DNA of 64,000 nt from Seiridium cupressi (GCA_036674765.1 JARVKI010000005.1:124001-188000); one strand, 5' to 3'; counted from the stretch's first letter, positions 11,690 through 24,241 are shown. A program made the numbers and translations. Notes: generated by a model from the sequence alone, not told the origin.

Positions 11690-12098
11690 CGCGCAGCCCG
11701 ACCGGTAAGTCTCACCCGCCTAAGCATCTACCCGCTGCAGGTACGCTAAATTGTCACCATTGTACATTGCAGCCATCCAGTATTCTATTGTCCGAAGGAC
11801 AGCAGGCTCAGCAGTTAGGCAGGTTAATCTAGTTGGTGAATAGGATCATCATCATGAGGGACTTTTCCAAGTAGCAATTCTGTGATTCAGCCTAGTGAGC
11901 CGAGGAGGACAGGCTCTAGCGCCAACCGTCTTCTTTTTGTTTGCATTCGGAGATCTCTCTATATAATTGAAGCAAGACCTGCACTGACGACAGCGGCGGC
12001 AGCATCACTCAACCTGCCAGGGTCGCAACCGCGCCTTACAACAAACCCATCATCCGGAAGGTCTCTTTTGTTCAACTCATCATGTTAAATTTGACAAG

Positions 12099-12924
12099 AT
12101 GGATATGGCAACAATGAGTATGGATATGAGCGGGACCTCAACCACCATGGACATGTCGGCGACCTCAACGACCGCTTCCGCCGCGGCTGCTACAAATTCA
12201 GCTATGTCAATGAGCATGGGCGACAGCAGCTCCTGCAAGGTTTCCGTACGTGAACCCCTCCCATTTTTCAACTCTCCCAAAGAGTTCACCACAGGCTGAC
12301 AACAGGCCCTGCACAACGGGGCTGGACAGATGCTCTGGAACTGGAACACAATTGACACATGTTTCATCTCGTCTTCATGGCACGTCACCTCCTCCGGCAT
12401 GTTCGCTGGCTCCTGCATCGGCGTCATCCTGCTCGTCATGTCGCTCGAGTTCCTGCGCCGCACCGTCAAGGAGTACGATAGCTACCTGGTACGCACCCAC
12501 GCTATCAAGAGAGAAGCCAGCTCCGACGGCAAGGACTCCGGTTTCGACAACGGTTTCCGACCCAACGTCTTCCAACAGGCATTCAGGGCCTTCTTGCACA
12601 TGGTGCAGTTTGCCGTGGCGTACTTTGTCATGCTGTCAGTACACTGCCCTCCAGCTCTCCCCATTTCCTATTTCGGGACACTCTACTGTGGGATCTTGGC
12701 TAACCTGCAGATGGATAGTCTTGCCATGTACTACAACGGCTACCTTATCATCTGCATCTTTATTGGTGCGTTTCTTGGTGCCTTCATTTTCCAGTGGGAA
12801 GTTCTCGGAAGGTATGTTCTCCTTGTACCTTGTCGAGATATATCTATTGCTCACTCTAATGCCATGCTTCCTCAGACGTCCACCGACTAGTACGACAAAG
12901 GAAGCCACCGTTTGTTGTGGATAA
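12099..12924 (+). CDS. Ctr-family high-affinity copper transporter
   Basis: Imports Cu(I) across the plasma or vacuolar membrane, working as a trimer. Four exons fit exactly: 12099-12245, 12306-12634, 12719-12811 and 12876-12924, giving 205 aa. The N-terminus is Met-rich (MDMATMSMDMS and MSMSMG), the copper-collecting region of this family. The block MLWNWNTIDTCFISSSWHVT leads into the first helix, and a basic loop separates it from VFQQAFRAFLHMVQF. The helix AMYYNGYLIICIFIGAFLGAF carries the GxxxG-type packing motif. The protein ends TVCCG, and the vicinal cysteines fit a cytosolic copper-release tail. The length is normal for fungal Ctr proteins. The third intron is needed to reach the Cys tail. 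It converges on the copper-fist regulator gene, and putative Mac1-like sites lie upstream. Confidence 0.93.
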
Positions 12925-13666
12925 ACAGGTCTGGACGTGGAATTCCGGGAGCGACTAGTACTACTTACGAAGAAGAGGCCAGGGACATAACTACTACATG
13001 CGCGAAGAATAATCCACAACAGACCATTTGGGATCGAGGGTGAGGAAAAGAAGTGCTCGGTGTGGAATCCCATCAGAACACATATGCAGTGAGAAGACTG
13101 GCGGGCACGGTATGCAGCCATGCCAATCTATTATGACCTGTCAAACAAGTCTGCTCTTCGAGACGTCAAGAGACAAGGTTATTCTCGGTCACTGAAAGTG
13201 AAGTTGTCTCGCGAGATCCCCAAGTTCTGCAGCTCGTTCGATGCCTACCCCTGATTCCTCCCATCTCGCGGTGACGGTGATGCAGCTTTGCTCTTCATCG
13301 GGATTACGTGCTCCAATAGGAAGTGCCGCTTCCTATGTCCTTTTCCTAATTCAATCTCGGACATATACTGTCCTTCGGAGTATAGTCTGCCGCCAGGACA
13401 CCAGAAATCGCCAGAAAAGGTGTATTTCAAGGACGGCATATGGCTTTTCGCCACAGCCTGTCACTTGCGACCATCTACGTCTTATAAAAGCGCTGACTAG
13501 GGCATCGATCTTGTTGCCCAGTATACACAGATGCGCGCTTTCAGCACATATTTGGCATACATAGGATGCCGTATGTATTAAAACGCTAACCGCTGTTGAT
13601 AATCCTTGAAGTGGGATTGGTGTCCAATATAGTTTCGTGATTCTCCACAGTTCCTCTCTTCCACAA
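12925..13666. other. Intergenic between convergent copper genes
   Basis: This stretch holds the 3' flanks of the Ctr gene and the copper-fist regulator. The short open frames in it overlap on both strands and show no protein-like composition. No other feature is seen. Confidence 0.6.
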
Positions 13667-15339
13667 TCATCCTGGAAACATCCTTTGTGTGGAAGAGTAA
13701 TCCACAAAGAAAAAGTCCTCAGGAGCTAGGATCTGCTCTGGGCTCAAGCTCAAGTTGGCAATCGATTGTGTCGTTGGCACAGCCGCTGGGTCAATGTCCG
13801 ACAGGTTCTGATATGGCGTGCCAAAGTCCTCGAATGCATTCTGCGCCGACCGTATGTACTCCTGCGTTGCGTCGTTGAAAGGATGAGCGATGCACCCTAT
13901 GCATTCGCAGCCTGGACCACAGTTACACTCGTGAATGGTCCCTAGGCCAATCGTATCGCTGGCGCAACCTCCCATGGGCACGGTAACAGCTGTAACAGCA
14001 GGATTCCTCGGAAACTCGGGTGGCGGCGGCATGGTGATGGGAGGTTGTCGTACCACGTATATGGGACCTCCTGTTCCTGCATATCCTATGGGGTGCGAAG
14101 GAGGGCCATACGGCAGATATATCAGTATGGGTGGTTGGTTTTGCCCACAATTGGTGCAAGCGGGAGGATGTGCTGTGATGGGATGAATTGGCATTTGTGC
14201 GACTGGGCTGTGGATAAGAGCTGGAAAGGGTGCTCGGCTGGCTGTCTCAGGTAGGGCCTGCGGAACGACTCCTGCCCGCGATGGCGTGTTCTGCCTAGAA
14301 AAGAATCAATATGCATGGAGCGAGGATGGGAAATCATAGGAGAGGAACCCTCACCTCTCCATCCGCGGCCTTGTAGCCTTCCTTGATCTTGAATTGGAGC
14401 GGGAGTGGCCTGCGTATGACGATGCATTCGATTCGGGTGAGGTTGTACCAGGGGTTGGTACAAACTGGGCCGTGCTACTAGTTTTGGTGGAACAACAGCT
14501 TGACCTGGATGCAGGTTCGTCAGTTGTGGCGGACGAGCTAGTATCGTCCTGAGATGACCTCCCCTCAGCTTCATCATCGGAGTCGTTCTTTTTAGGCACG
14601 GGCACTACTGGTAGGACGGATTGAAGAGGCTGGCCCATCTGCACTTGCTGCGCAGGCTGGATCGTCTGGCTTTGCGGAGGGCGTTGAGGCAACGGGGCGT
14701 TAAAACCTTGAAACGGGGTGCCCATATGCGACGGACTCAAGGGGCCAAAGTTCAGGTTCCAGCTCGTGTTCCATTGGGGTCCAGAGGTGCCGTTCATGGT
14801 TGCGACTGGGGGCTGGGATACTGGTGGCGGTGTAGTCACCATGGCAGGAGGATTGCTAGCTGTCGAGTTGGCCCGGGCCTTGGGTTGGCAACATGAGGCT
14901 ACCTCCTTTGGCTGCTCTTTGATGGATGGTGTCGCACTACCCGCACGAGCGGCCTCGGCGGAAGTCTGAGTAATTGATGTTTTTGGCGCTGATGACTTGT
15001 CGCCTGCACATTCGCACTTCCTCTTTCTCGGAATGGCGACGGTGATGTCTCTGGCGCATCCACAGTCGGTGCCACGCGGATGGGGGCATTCATTCAGCGG
15101 CCTGCCGGGCTTGCGGACCGGGACCATGACACGCTCAGTCGCATGGTTGCATGTCGTTGAGCGGTGGCCCCGAATGCATGGCTCGCTATTTCATGATCAG
15201 CACGTTGAATGTTTACTAGCTGCGAGGGATCGAGGTAGAATGCGGCGCCGGATGTGAGAAGATTTGCGGCAATCAGTGGAGAGGGTAAGCAGAGAGTTGG
15301 TACGCACCAGGCCATTTTCTGGCCGTTGATGAGCGGCAT
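13667..15339 (-). CDS. Copper-fist transcription factor, Mac1/GRISEA/MacA type
   Basis: Copper-sensing activator, expected in the nucleus, that in relatives turns on copper uptake when copper is scarce. Three exons: 15339-15308, 15185-14355 and 14294-13667, giving 496 aa with matching phases. The start is the ATG of MPLINGQKMA, the canonical first residues of the copper fist. Zinc ligands Cys11, Cys14, Cys23 and His25 are present, as are RGHR and the RKPGRP minor-groove motif, then CPHPRG and CGC. The C-terminal half holds a Cys/His cluster CNCGPGCECIGCIAH (residues 411-425), like the copper-sensing repeats of Mac1, which distinguishes it from Ace1-type factors. CC and CxxC pairs are scattered between. 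The middle is Pro/Ser-rich. The first intron (122 nt) splits the fist after Cys11. Its neighbour is the likely target Ctr transporter. Confidence 0.93.
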
Positions 15340-18300
15340 GGCGATCAATGACGAAGGCAGCGCCCCGATCCGACGTCAATCTAAAATCGGTGTATGAATG
15401 CCGGATAGAGACTGTTGTGTTGTCTGGAATGACTCCGTTGCCGAAACGAAGACCGGTCCTCGTCGGCCGAGGTCGAAGATGGGAATCCGACAAGCACGGA
15501 CAGGTTTTGTTTTAAAGTTGTGGTACCGGTGGGTTGCGACCTCCTTAGCGGCAAGCCCAGCACTGGACAGTGCAGCGTGGGCACCTAGTTCGAGGTACGG
15601 TACGTACTTTGCAGCCGCTGATGCGCAGCAAGGGTCTACTCAAATTCAGATGATTGTGATGCAAAAAATGGTTAAAATTGAATCTGGGGAAAGAGGAAGA
15701 CCAGAAGGAAGACCGCAGGCCAAGTGTCTCAAGTAAAGCTGGGGGTGTAGTCAGGTAGCGACTGCTGATGGACCTACCTGGCTGGAAGGCGGACTGAGGT
15801 GAGAATGGGCTGCTGCGCTGTTGCATTCCCGTGGATTTTTGGATGCAGCAGTGTCGTTTTGCTGCTGCTAGGTGAAACTAGCAGGCGCAGCCACTAATCG
15901 CCCCAGTGGAGGTCAGTGGGCTAGAGGTCAGAGGGCTGTCGGCAACTTTTATGTCCGATGACATCGGCTCGGCCACAATGGGGAACAAAGAAAGGTTTGG
16001 TCTGGTCTGGTCAAGAGGCAGAAGGAGAAGAGCTGCGCCATCTAATAGAGATCATTGCTATTCTAATCAAAAACCGCCACAGCTCTTCCCGTGAGCAGCT
16101 CACGTCCGAAGGCGCGACTCAGGAGACGGGGACCCTGTGCCTAGGGCGCATAAATGCCTGTGGGTACCTCGACTTTTTACATACACCTACGCGTTCGCGG
16201 GAAGGAGGGGTCTTGGGTCATTCAATATCTGTCTGTTGTCCTGGCTTTGCGTGGTTAGACTCGCCGCCGTAGGGTGCATCGCAGGGCTAGGGGTCCTGGT
16301 CGATACGGACACATCCCATCTCAAGTGTCGTCGAACCTGAGCCATCCTGATCGTATTGATCATCAGCGACGGATCCTGAGTGGCTGGCGCCTGCCGATGC
16401 AGCTGCTCAGGTCCAATGTCAACCTGGATGCGGTGTGGTGGCTTTTGCGTGGTGGGTGGTGAGACGCCAATCGAACGTGGGCCCGTGAGCGAATATGAGC
16501 AAGTTTATTTCAACGCCGTTGAGCCCCACACGACGCAACATTGAACCGCTGGCCTTGGCGCTATACCTCCCGCGCCCGTGGTCCTGGGTATCTTGCTCTC
16601 AACCGTTTGGCATTTAATTAATGAACAATGAACCCGTCCCGCAGATTTCTCATGTAACTTCGTTCCTCCTACACTCTCCTTTGTCCTCTGTCATTGGAGC
16701 AATGGTTCAAATTCAAAATCTCCGTGAACTGACTTTGGAATCGCCCTTGCATTATACCCGAACCGAAATGCCCTATCAGCAATGTCCCTGCAGCACCCAT
16801 GTGATGTGATGGACTAAGAGACTGGACTCATCCCACTCGAAGAAACACAGGTTGCGACGCTAGAACATGGGAGCCTGAGAACCTAAGATATGCCATCATT
16901 CTGGAGATTCATCGGTGCCGATACGAGCCGATACTATACCCGATCGATATTCGATCCAGCTTCTATGCTACCCCACACATACAAAAACCACTTCAAAATG
17001 TCATACTCGCGAGCCGAAGAGGTTCTACCGTATTTTCTTCGCTAGCCACGAGTGTATCAACCACCTCGACCTTGTCTGATACTTCGAGATCAACGGTCCC
17101 TACGGAAAATTCGGAATATCATCACAAATAATACTTGACCGACCGTGTCGTGTCGTGAAGCACCAGGAAAACTCTCAATACGTTTGTTCATTACACAGTA
17201 AATACAGCAACCGACTGCCATCTGACCGATCGAGTCGTCCCGAGACATACCTCACCCGTATCAGCTGGTCTCTAGCCATCCTCATTGGGCGCAGCCCCCA
17301 CTAAAGGCTGACTTGTTCACTAAGTAGCTACTACTGCTAGGGTGTGAAAATCAAACTCTGCTGCAGGACGTCCTGCGAATACGGCTACAAGCGCAGGACG
17401 ACTGACAACTTGTTCTAACATGAATTCCTCATAAACGCCCTAATTTATAAGGTTTTAACCTGGCCAATATGATCATTCAGTACCGCCTCGGCAGCTTAGT
17501 ACACCATTGTCTTGGTTAGGCGTCCTACCTCCTTCACCGCCCACTCAAAATATATGGGCGAGGTTTTCCAAGTTGACAACCTGTCGAGCAGATTGAATTC
17601 CAGCTACTAAATGATCAATGAAAGTTTACGTGCTATCAAACTAGAAGCACGCCGACCATCACCAACCTTATAGCCATTTATATGCTTCCCAATTTCGTCC
17701 CACTATCGCCCTTAACTTCACAAACCTTTGTGGAAAATCAGACTACGCTCTCTCGTTACTTTAGACCACAACAGGTTTCATATATAGCAATTATATGTTC
17801 GAAAATATCACAGTTACCTATTTTCGCCCAGATTCCACTCTGGGCAGTCGAAAGCCTTTTTTAACAGCGTCGGGTTTGTAATCTTTGTCATCTTTGTCAC
17901 TTCTTGTGGAATCGAGAAGACTAGAATTGTGAGTCGGCGGTGGCAGTTATTCGTGATAAGCATTATAATCGTGGCAGCCTTCAAATGAAGCTGACTGCAG
18001 AGCCGACAAGGCACTTCACCTTATCCGCGCTCGGTACTGCGCTTGGGAAATACTAAACCTCGCACTTCCCAAAGCCTATTCGCTTAGAAAATTTCTCTAG
18101 GTCGGGTTTCGCGATTTACCAAGACCGTCAATTTAAGCACTCTGGCACATCGTGTACCGGGGTTTACTCAGGTCCTTAAGCCATGACCATAGTGTTGCCC
18201 GGCGTAGCAGGCATATGCACTAAATTATGCGGCAAGGAAATCCTAACGCTGCAATTAACATTATCGACATAGTATAACATTGATGTGTCATTGGTCGTTT

Positions 18301-18562
18301 CTTTTTAAAAAGAAGAAAATCGGGTTCCATTGCGACAGCTTTTTATTGACATTGCACAATGCTGGAAGGATCATGTCCTAGTCTAATGGTTTTTGTGGAC
18401 ATTTGCCACCCTTGCCTAATTATGCCTAAACTAGCCCACAGCTGCCTAGCGTAGCCTACGTCTGATTATATAAACCACCATGACAACAAATACTATGTAA
18501 AGAGACACAACTCGAAACGACACATCTAAGAACATCGCGACTATACTTCTCTTTGCAGCAAC
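15340..18562. other. Long intergenic region upstream of the copper regulator
   Basis: No supported gene. The first 1.2 kb is the regulator's 5' flank and contains an inverted repeat CGTGAGC-A-GCTCACG at 16090-16104. From about 17.3 to 18.5 kb the sequence is AT-richer, with short recurring GCCTAA-like words and no coding signal. Confidence 0.5.
16090..16104. promoter_or_regulatory. 7-bp inverted repeat with one-base centre
   Basis: CGTGAGC and GCTCACG flank a single A, about 750 bp upstream of the copper-fist gene start. The arms contain GAGC/GCTC, the core of Mac1-like elements, so it could be an autoregulatory dimer site. This is speculative. Confidence 0.2.
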
Positions 18563-19154
18563 ATGTCGACGGGAAAACTCATAATCACAGCCCAAGGGCG
18601 CAGACGCCAAGCTCATCAATCGACTCCTGCTTCATGTGAGGGACTGGGAATTTGGCGATGAAGATAGCTGGGATGTGCACAGAATCCTTCGAACCAAGGA
18701 TGAAGCCTCAGCTGGCGTTTTGCCCGTCGATTCTCCCCCGGTTATTGAATCCCTGGAAAATCAGTGGGAGGGCCTTTCTCTGGAAGAAGTTGAAAAGCTG
18801 ATGCTTCTAAAAGATGATGGGAAAGGAAGCACAAGTCTGTTCTTGGTCCTCGACGACAATGGACGACAGGATCAGACCCTCATCGTGGGCCATAGAGCCA
18901 TAAACCCGGATAGAGATACCTTGTGGCTTCCTGAGTACAACAAGGTCCGAGTTCCCTGGCAGGAAGTGCACGGTATGTGGGTCAACCTTGATGTTGCGAA
19001 CATGGATTTCGAAGCCTTCTGCAACGACGAAATCGGCGCAGGAGAGAACCGCTGGTGGGCGTATAGGCCAATAGTTGGCGAAGACCACTATGTCGAGTTC
19101 GCTGAGAAGAGAGACTCTGCCATCAAGGAACTGGAGAAGTTGGATCTGGCGTAG
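18563..19154 (+). CDS. DUF6924-like small protein with probable one-base frameshift
   Basis: Function unknown. The long frame (from about 18600 to 19154) carries SLFLVLDD, then WVNLDVANMDFEAF, matching the ANMDFEEF signature I associate with DUF6924 proteins, and ends in a charged helix. That frame has no ATG before the middle of the protein. The ATG at 18563 opens another frame beginning MSTGKLIITAQG, which would run straight into ADAKLINRLL of the main frame if one base near 18594-18600 (AAGGGCG) were absent. No intron explains this. Either the gene carries a single-base insertion or the assembly has an error. The intact length would be about 196 aa. It stands alone, with gene-poor sequence on both sides. 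Confidence 0.5.
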
Positions 19155-20039
19155 CGATGGAACATGCCACCGAGAATTACACAATTAAGCAGGCTTGGGG
19201 CCAGAGACAGTCGGAAAAATTTGCATTTCTTTAGGGTTGAAAATACTGGGGAAGATTTCTAAACAGATTCTGCTTCGTTCTGGGGAAGATTTGTCATCAT
19301 ATAATAGTGCAGATGCACCACCACTCTCTTCATACCACAATACCAAATAACCAATGGCCATAAGCTTTCTAATATTGATTTAATGAAGTTTGAACACGTA
19401 AGCGATAGTGGAGGTGCAAAGTGCACGAATATTTTGCTCGAATGTGTCTCGTAGCATCTATCATTTTACTCTCTCTACATAGCCAGATTCTAGTGTTAGT
19501 AGCGTATATGCCGGGGATGACCAGCCCGAGCTGCGTTTTGTATTTAAACGCTGTTAAAAATTTATGTCTATCATGGTGATACCCTACGCAAATTCATCTG
19601 TTGGTGAATTATCCCAGCCAGAGTTATATGATGTTACTATCGATGCCATGTTATCTAGATATTTGGAACACCTTTTGAAGCCATAATCTTGGGAATGCAA
19701 CTGGGAGCAGCATTCTTGAATTTATATCATTTATAGAAAACATTATGCGCTGCTATTATGTGAGATTGGGGCAACTTTATTGGGCACCAGTGGTTATTCG
19801 CTTACATTATTTTATTTATGGGTATTGCAAGCAAAAAGGAGATATACAAAAGATGTCAAAAATTATATATCTCAGTCTAGTTCGCTAACAACAATAGGTG
19901 TAAAAGAGCTGGGTTTGTTGCGAAGAAGGCGGGGTAAGTTGTTTTCGGAATCACGCTATTCCGTCAATTGTGCAACTTAAGCCTTGTCGAGACTTTGAGT
20001 CCCCCTTGGAAGAACCTACGGGTTTTATGGACCTAATAT
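19155..20039. other. Intergenic, AT-rich
   Basis: Holds the 3' flanks of the DUF6924-like gene and the MFS transporter. No coding or structural signal is seen. Confidence 0.5.
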
Positions 20040-21538
20040 TTAAATTTTGACTCTCATATTGAGGCTTCTTATCCCGCACAGCAATTGCCTAGCGAAAAGG
20101 AAGCAAATTCCCCCACAGACAACCAAAGCGACGTAGAGGCATGCTAAACCCCGGGTTCCCACACTCTCGAGCATTTGGCCACCCAGAGGACTGGCTATAA
20201 GAATAGAGAAGCTGACAAAGAAGTACATGGTTCCTATTTGTTAAATTAGTTGTAGCCCATAGATATAGACGGATGATTGTCGCGACCAACCAAAATATCT
20301 CCCGTAATCGTCAGTCTCGCATGTCTTGCCCATGCATACTGGTGTCAACGAGATAAAGGAACCACTACCAAAACCCCATAGCGCCGCAAACGCGTATAGT
20401 GCAACCAAGAAAGATGCGCCAAACGGCACCAAAATAGCAGCAGTGAATGCCGCAGTCAGGAGGATCATCCCAAGTAAAACATTGAAATGACCGAAATGGT
20501 CGCCAGCTAGTCCCGGGAGCACACGGCCGGCGGTCGACGTGGCATTAGCAATAGCAACAAGGAGAAATCCCGTGTCAGCGCTGAAATTAGCTGCATTGGC
20601 GTAGGTCGGCAGCAGGGAGAAAACGCCGAAAATTGCAAATTCAAGGGCCGAGAGTCCAATTGTTACGAAAGTGAAGGTACCACTCGTGAGGGCCTTGAAG
20701 TTCAGAGTCAGTGCTTTGCGCCGGTGCGCGGCAGGTCCCCGAGATCGCACATGCTGTAAAGACAACTGCTGCATGCAGCACAGTCCCCTGATGGTCACCG
20801 CTGCAATGACGAAGGCAAGAACGCGGATCGACCAAGTCCAGCCAAGCCTAGGGAGGAGGCTTCGCAGCATCAACGGCATGACCACACCGCCGACACTGGA
20901 TCCACAAAGAGCTATACCTAGCGCTAGGCCACGACGACGAACGAAGGACTTGCCTACAGCTGCGACACCAACAATGGAGATGATGGCTGCCCCACAAGCG
21001 CCCCAGACCCCGAGGACAAGCATGAAGTGCCAATACTCTCGACACTCGGCCAGAACGAAAAAGACAGGTATGTAAATCGCACTTCCAGCCATCCCAAGGG
21101 CGTTGTGCCCGTATGTATCAAGCATCGGACCAATCTGAATGCCCAGGAACAAGGCTAGGGCGGTGAAGACACCAGTGATCCAACCTACATCCCGTGATGT
21201 ATACGATGATAGTTGATGAAGCTCCAGATAGGACTGCACAGTCCCGATGGTCTGCATGAAGCCTAGGAGAAATTATAAGCGATGAAGGAACTCGATCGTG
21301 GAAGGACCTTACCATATGTTGGGAATAGAAAGAGGAAGGCTCCGAGGACAGACAGCCATGCTTTAGCATCTGTTTCATCGATTGGTACTATATCCGAAGC
21401 CCTAGGGAGTGAGATCGCATGTTCTCTGATTTCCAAGCCATCCGTTTCCCTAGGTGTCAAAGGTGCCGATACCACTTGGAGTGGTATCTCGACAGAAGTG
21501 CGGGTAGCGCCCATTTCGCTAAAAGATGTCTGATTCAT
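20040..21538 (-). CDS. MFS transporter, monocarboxylate-permease-like
   Basis: Predicted plasma-membrane major facilitator of the fungal monocarboxylate transporter type; the substrate is unknown. Three exons: 21538-21313, 21262-20291 and 20233-20040, giving 463 aa with phases that agree (introns of 50 and 57 nt). After a soluble N-terminus of about 60 residues come DETDAKAWLSVLGAFLFLFP and then GTVQSYLELHQL, typical of this family. The loop between helices 2 and 3 has the GPMLDTYG form. The motif GRYFG-TMYFFVSFSILI is rebuilt across the second intron, with GGQMLE after it. The length is normal. It lies 3.7 kb from the NRPS-like reductase and could export its product, but relics lie between them, so the link is weak. 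Confidence 0.85.
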
Positions 21539-23305
21539 GTTGAATCAATTTTTTACGCACTTCCCATTCAAAGGGTGGTGTTGACAAAGCATAAGAGATC
21601 ATTTGTTGAGTGCCCGGATTTATGGTTTCAGGGCTCGCCCACTGACATTGACTCAGGATCGGAGGGCGTGGCCGGCGGGGTGGGATAGCGCCCGATGTCG
21701 GTCTCATCGAACCGATAGGACACTCCCGGAATAGTATAACTATCTCTGGTTGAAACTGTAACACGCATCTTCCGTGGCCTGGTGGGTCAAGTCGGAATTG
21801 GATCCCACAATGAGGAATAATAGGTCCAAGGGAAAGAAAACGACTATGATTGATAAAATCTGGTTTCGCTCATATGACATTCTTTCATAAGTGGGTTTCC
21901 TGCATTGTAATTTTCATACATAATATTTCCAGAAGATGGCATGTGTCTGCGGGGACATTATTGTTCCGTGGATGATGTGTGGTCTGAGTTTAACGCTTCC
22001 ATACAGAGTAAACCATTAGATTCAATTGGCACCGCGCATAGCGCTCTAGGAATGGAACGTGAAAAATAGTCTTTAGTATCTTGGTGAAATCAATATTTTA
22101 CCAGATCACCATTACTGGATTGAATCTGTTGACTGCCTGCTATATCAGATCTAGGGCTCTGGGGCCGCAGACCTTCCGCCGAACGAAAAGCTTAATTACT
22201 TATATAAGCTTGAAGGTGAAGTCATGATGGTCCTTGCCCCAAATTACTTACTGGGTTTCATTCGTTTGCTAATAGTTGCTGTTGGCTTTCATTATTGTAA
22301 AGCCTGACGTTTCCCCTACATGCACTAAAATCCTATCGTCGCCCACGGCACCTTCACAAAAAGTAGCCACCACAGCTATGAGCAAATATCTTTCACCTTA
22401 ATAATCGAAGCCGAGCTCCGACGGCTTAGGAGATTGCAAAATCATGTATAATGGTCAGATGGAGAGAAAATGGCTGTCGGGCTACTCTTAATCGAGTTCT
22501 AGTTGGCTCAGTCGACTTGAAGAGAAGCGGAGAAGGAGATCCCATCAAGATATCTATGGTAACATAGATCCACAAAATTGGTAGCAGTAAAATGAACGGA
22601 CAGAGATCGACTCCGCTGGAAATCGCTCGCAAGTAAGCATGGCGTCTATCGGCAGCAAGATGATCGCCACTTCAATGCACATGATGAAAAGGTTCATATT
22701 TAAGCTGAAATTTCCCCTCGTGAGGAGTACCAAGAGTTTGCCTCGGGAAGTAAGTGAACCCTTTTAGCAGGATATCAGTGGAAGCTGTTGAGCCCCACGT
22801 ATCATCATTTCAATTCGAATCCCTTCCTCGTGGCGCGAGGTGCAGGCCTTCTGTCTTGTGCCCATCCTAAGAATCCATCTCGTCATCAGGTAGTCGATGC
22901 TCAGATATGTCAATACAAGCAATTGGCGATATTGATACTCGGGTCATGAAAGCGACCAGAATCACAGCTGTTAGCCTTCATCAGTAATAAGCACCTTCCC
23001 AGATGGGCAGATATGCTTTCCCTATTATGCACTCACCCATAGGCTTCGACCAATCCGCAACGTGTCAGATCATAAGATCTGCCCCGCGATGTTGCCGTGC
23101 GTCACCTTGTCACTGCCACTGCGCGTGACCGATTTCGCATTGTCATATTTAATGCCTGATAACATCAGGTTTTAGATTCTATGGCATAGGTATCATAATC
23201 TAGCTTATGTAAATAGAGACAGGGCATTTCTACCACAGTCCCTTACTCTACACAACCAATAACATTGTTCCGAAGACATTGGCAGATATCGAGAGCTCGA
23301 CCATT
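21539..23305. other. Intergenic, no gene seen
   Basis: The 5' flank of the MFS gene and uncharacterised sequence. A TTCGAAT word near 22813 resembles a tRNA T-loop but has no cloverleaf around it. A chance TGAGCAAA occurs at 22379. Confidence 0.5.
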
Positions 23306-24241
23306 ATGGCTGCTCCCGGCGAGCTCATTCGTTATATAGGAGCTCTGGTCGAGGAGAACACATCTGATTGTCCCTTGAAGAAGTAGCCGTCTCATACAGA
23401 CACCGCACATATCGCAATGAACGAAAGTCGGGAGATTGTCTTAGCTCACCTCAGTGGATACTATCAAGGCGAACAACTAAACACACCCTACTATGCTCCT
23501 GCTCTCTTCAAGCATGTTGACCTTGTCATCTCTCAGACCAGAAACATCCTCGTGTACCTGGGGCTCATGTATCTGGGGCCCAAGCTCGGGCTGGCCGAAT
23601 AGACAGCGAATGACGCTTCCCGAGTTGACGCCCTTGCCCTAACAGCGTTAAACGGCCCGAGCAACGAAATTCACGACTGTTACCATCTTATAATCATTGA
23701 GCTTACTACGAAGAGCAAAAAAATGAGAGTCTCAAACGTAGTAAGGAGCGGGACAAAAGCCGCCTACCCAAGCATCTTAGATATTGTGAGAAGGTTCTTG
23801 AGAGTGAATTAGGCGGCCAAGACCCCTAGTTATTACGCAAGACGTTCGCATACGCTAACTTGGTATTATTCCAGCCAAGTTTTCCCGACCTTTCATTCCA
23901 ATGCCAGATCTATGACCTATATTGGTGTCACATCCGTGTGATATCATATTTTCTGGACTGTTCGGTGACTAACCGAGAGAGCCGTAGAGAAGTGCCTCGA
24001 TGGTGTCCAGCTCGTTTTCACTGGAGCAATGAATTCTGACATTGTAACACTCTTATTGAAGAGTGGCGCGTTAGAGACTGGCGCTCTTTCTGGCGAAGTC
24101 TCCAGCGCGCTGCAAGCAGCCATCGCGAGCAACCAAGAGTCGGCCGTTCAAGCACTATTTGATGGCGGGTTCACATTTACCGCTCAAGATCAACCTTCCC
24201 CAACCTGTAATTATATCCCAGCACCACATGAGTATATGTAA
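23306..24241 (+). pseudogene. Decayed gene: short unknown N-terminus and ankyrin-like tail
   Basis: An ATG at 23306 opens a frame (MAAPGELIRYIGALVEEN) stopped by TAG at 23384-23386. The same frame continues to 23602 with natural-looking sequence including GYYQGEQLNTPYYAPALF. Further on, about 23965-24190, another frame has ankyrin character: SDIVTLLLKSGA and SALQAAIASNQESAVQALF. I cannot join the parts with introns. The simplest reading is the remains of one ankyrin-repeat gene with several lesions, but these may be two unrelated fragments. The first part belongs to no family I know. Confidence 0.35.

Larger units (their letters stand above)
9382..12098. other. AT-rich intergenic region and copper-transporter promoter
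   Basis: The part from 9.4 to 11.1 kb is visibly AT-rich and has no gene I can support; short open frames there are not protein-like. Some stretches, such as around 10800-11070, may be relics too decayed to name. From 11.1 kb base composition recovers and the region becomes the 5' flank of the Ctr gene, with Mac1-like motifs listed separately. Confidence 0.5.

Noticed and set aside
12080..12664. Minus-strand frames opposite the copper transporter
   Set aside because: Antisense shadows of Met-rich and transmembrane codons; the plus strand has exact exon phases and family motifs.
22800..22830. tRNA T-loop-like TTCGAATCC
   Set aside because: No acceptor, D-arm or anticodon stem can be folded around it.
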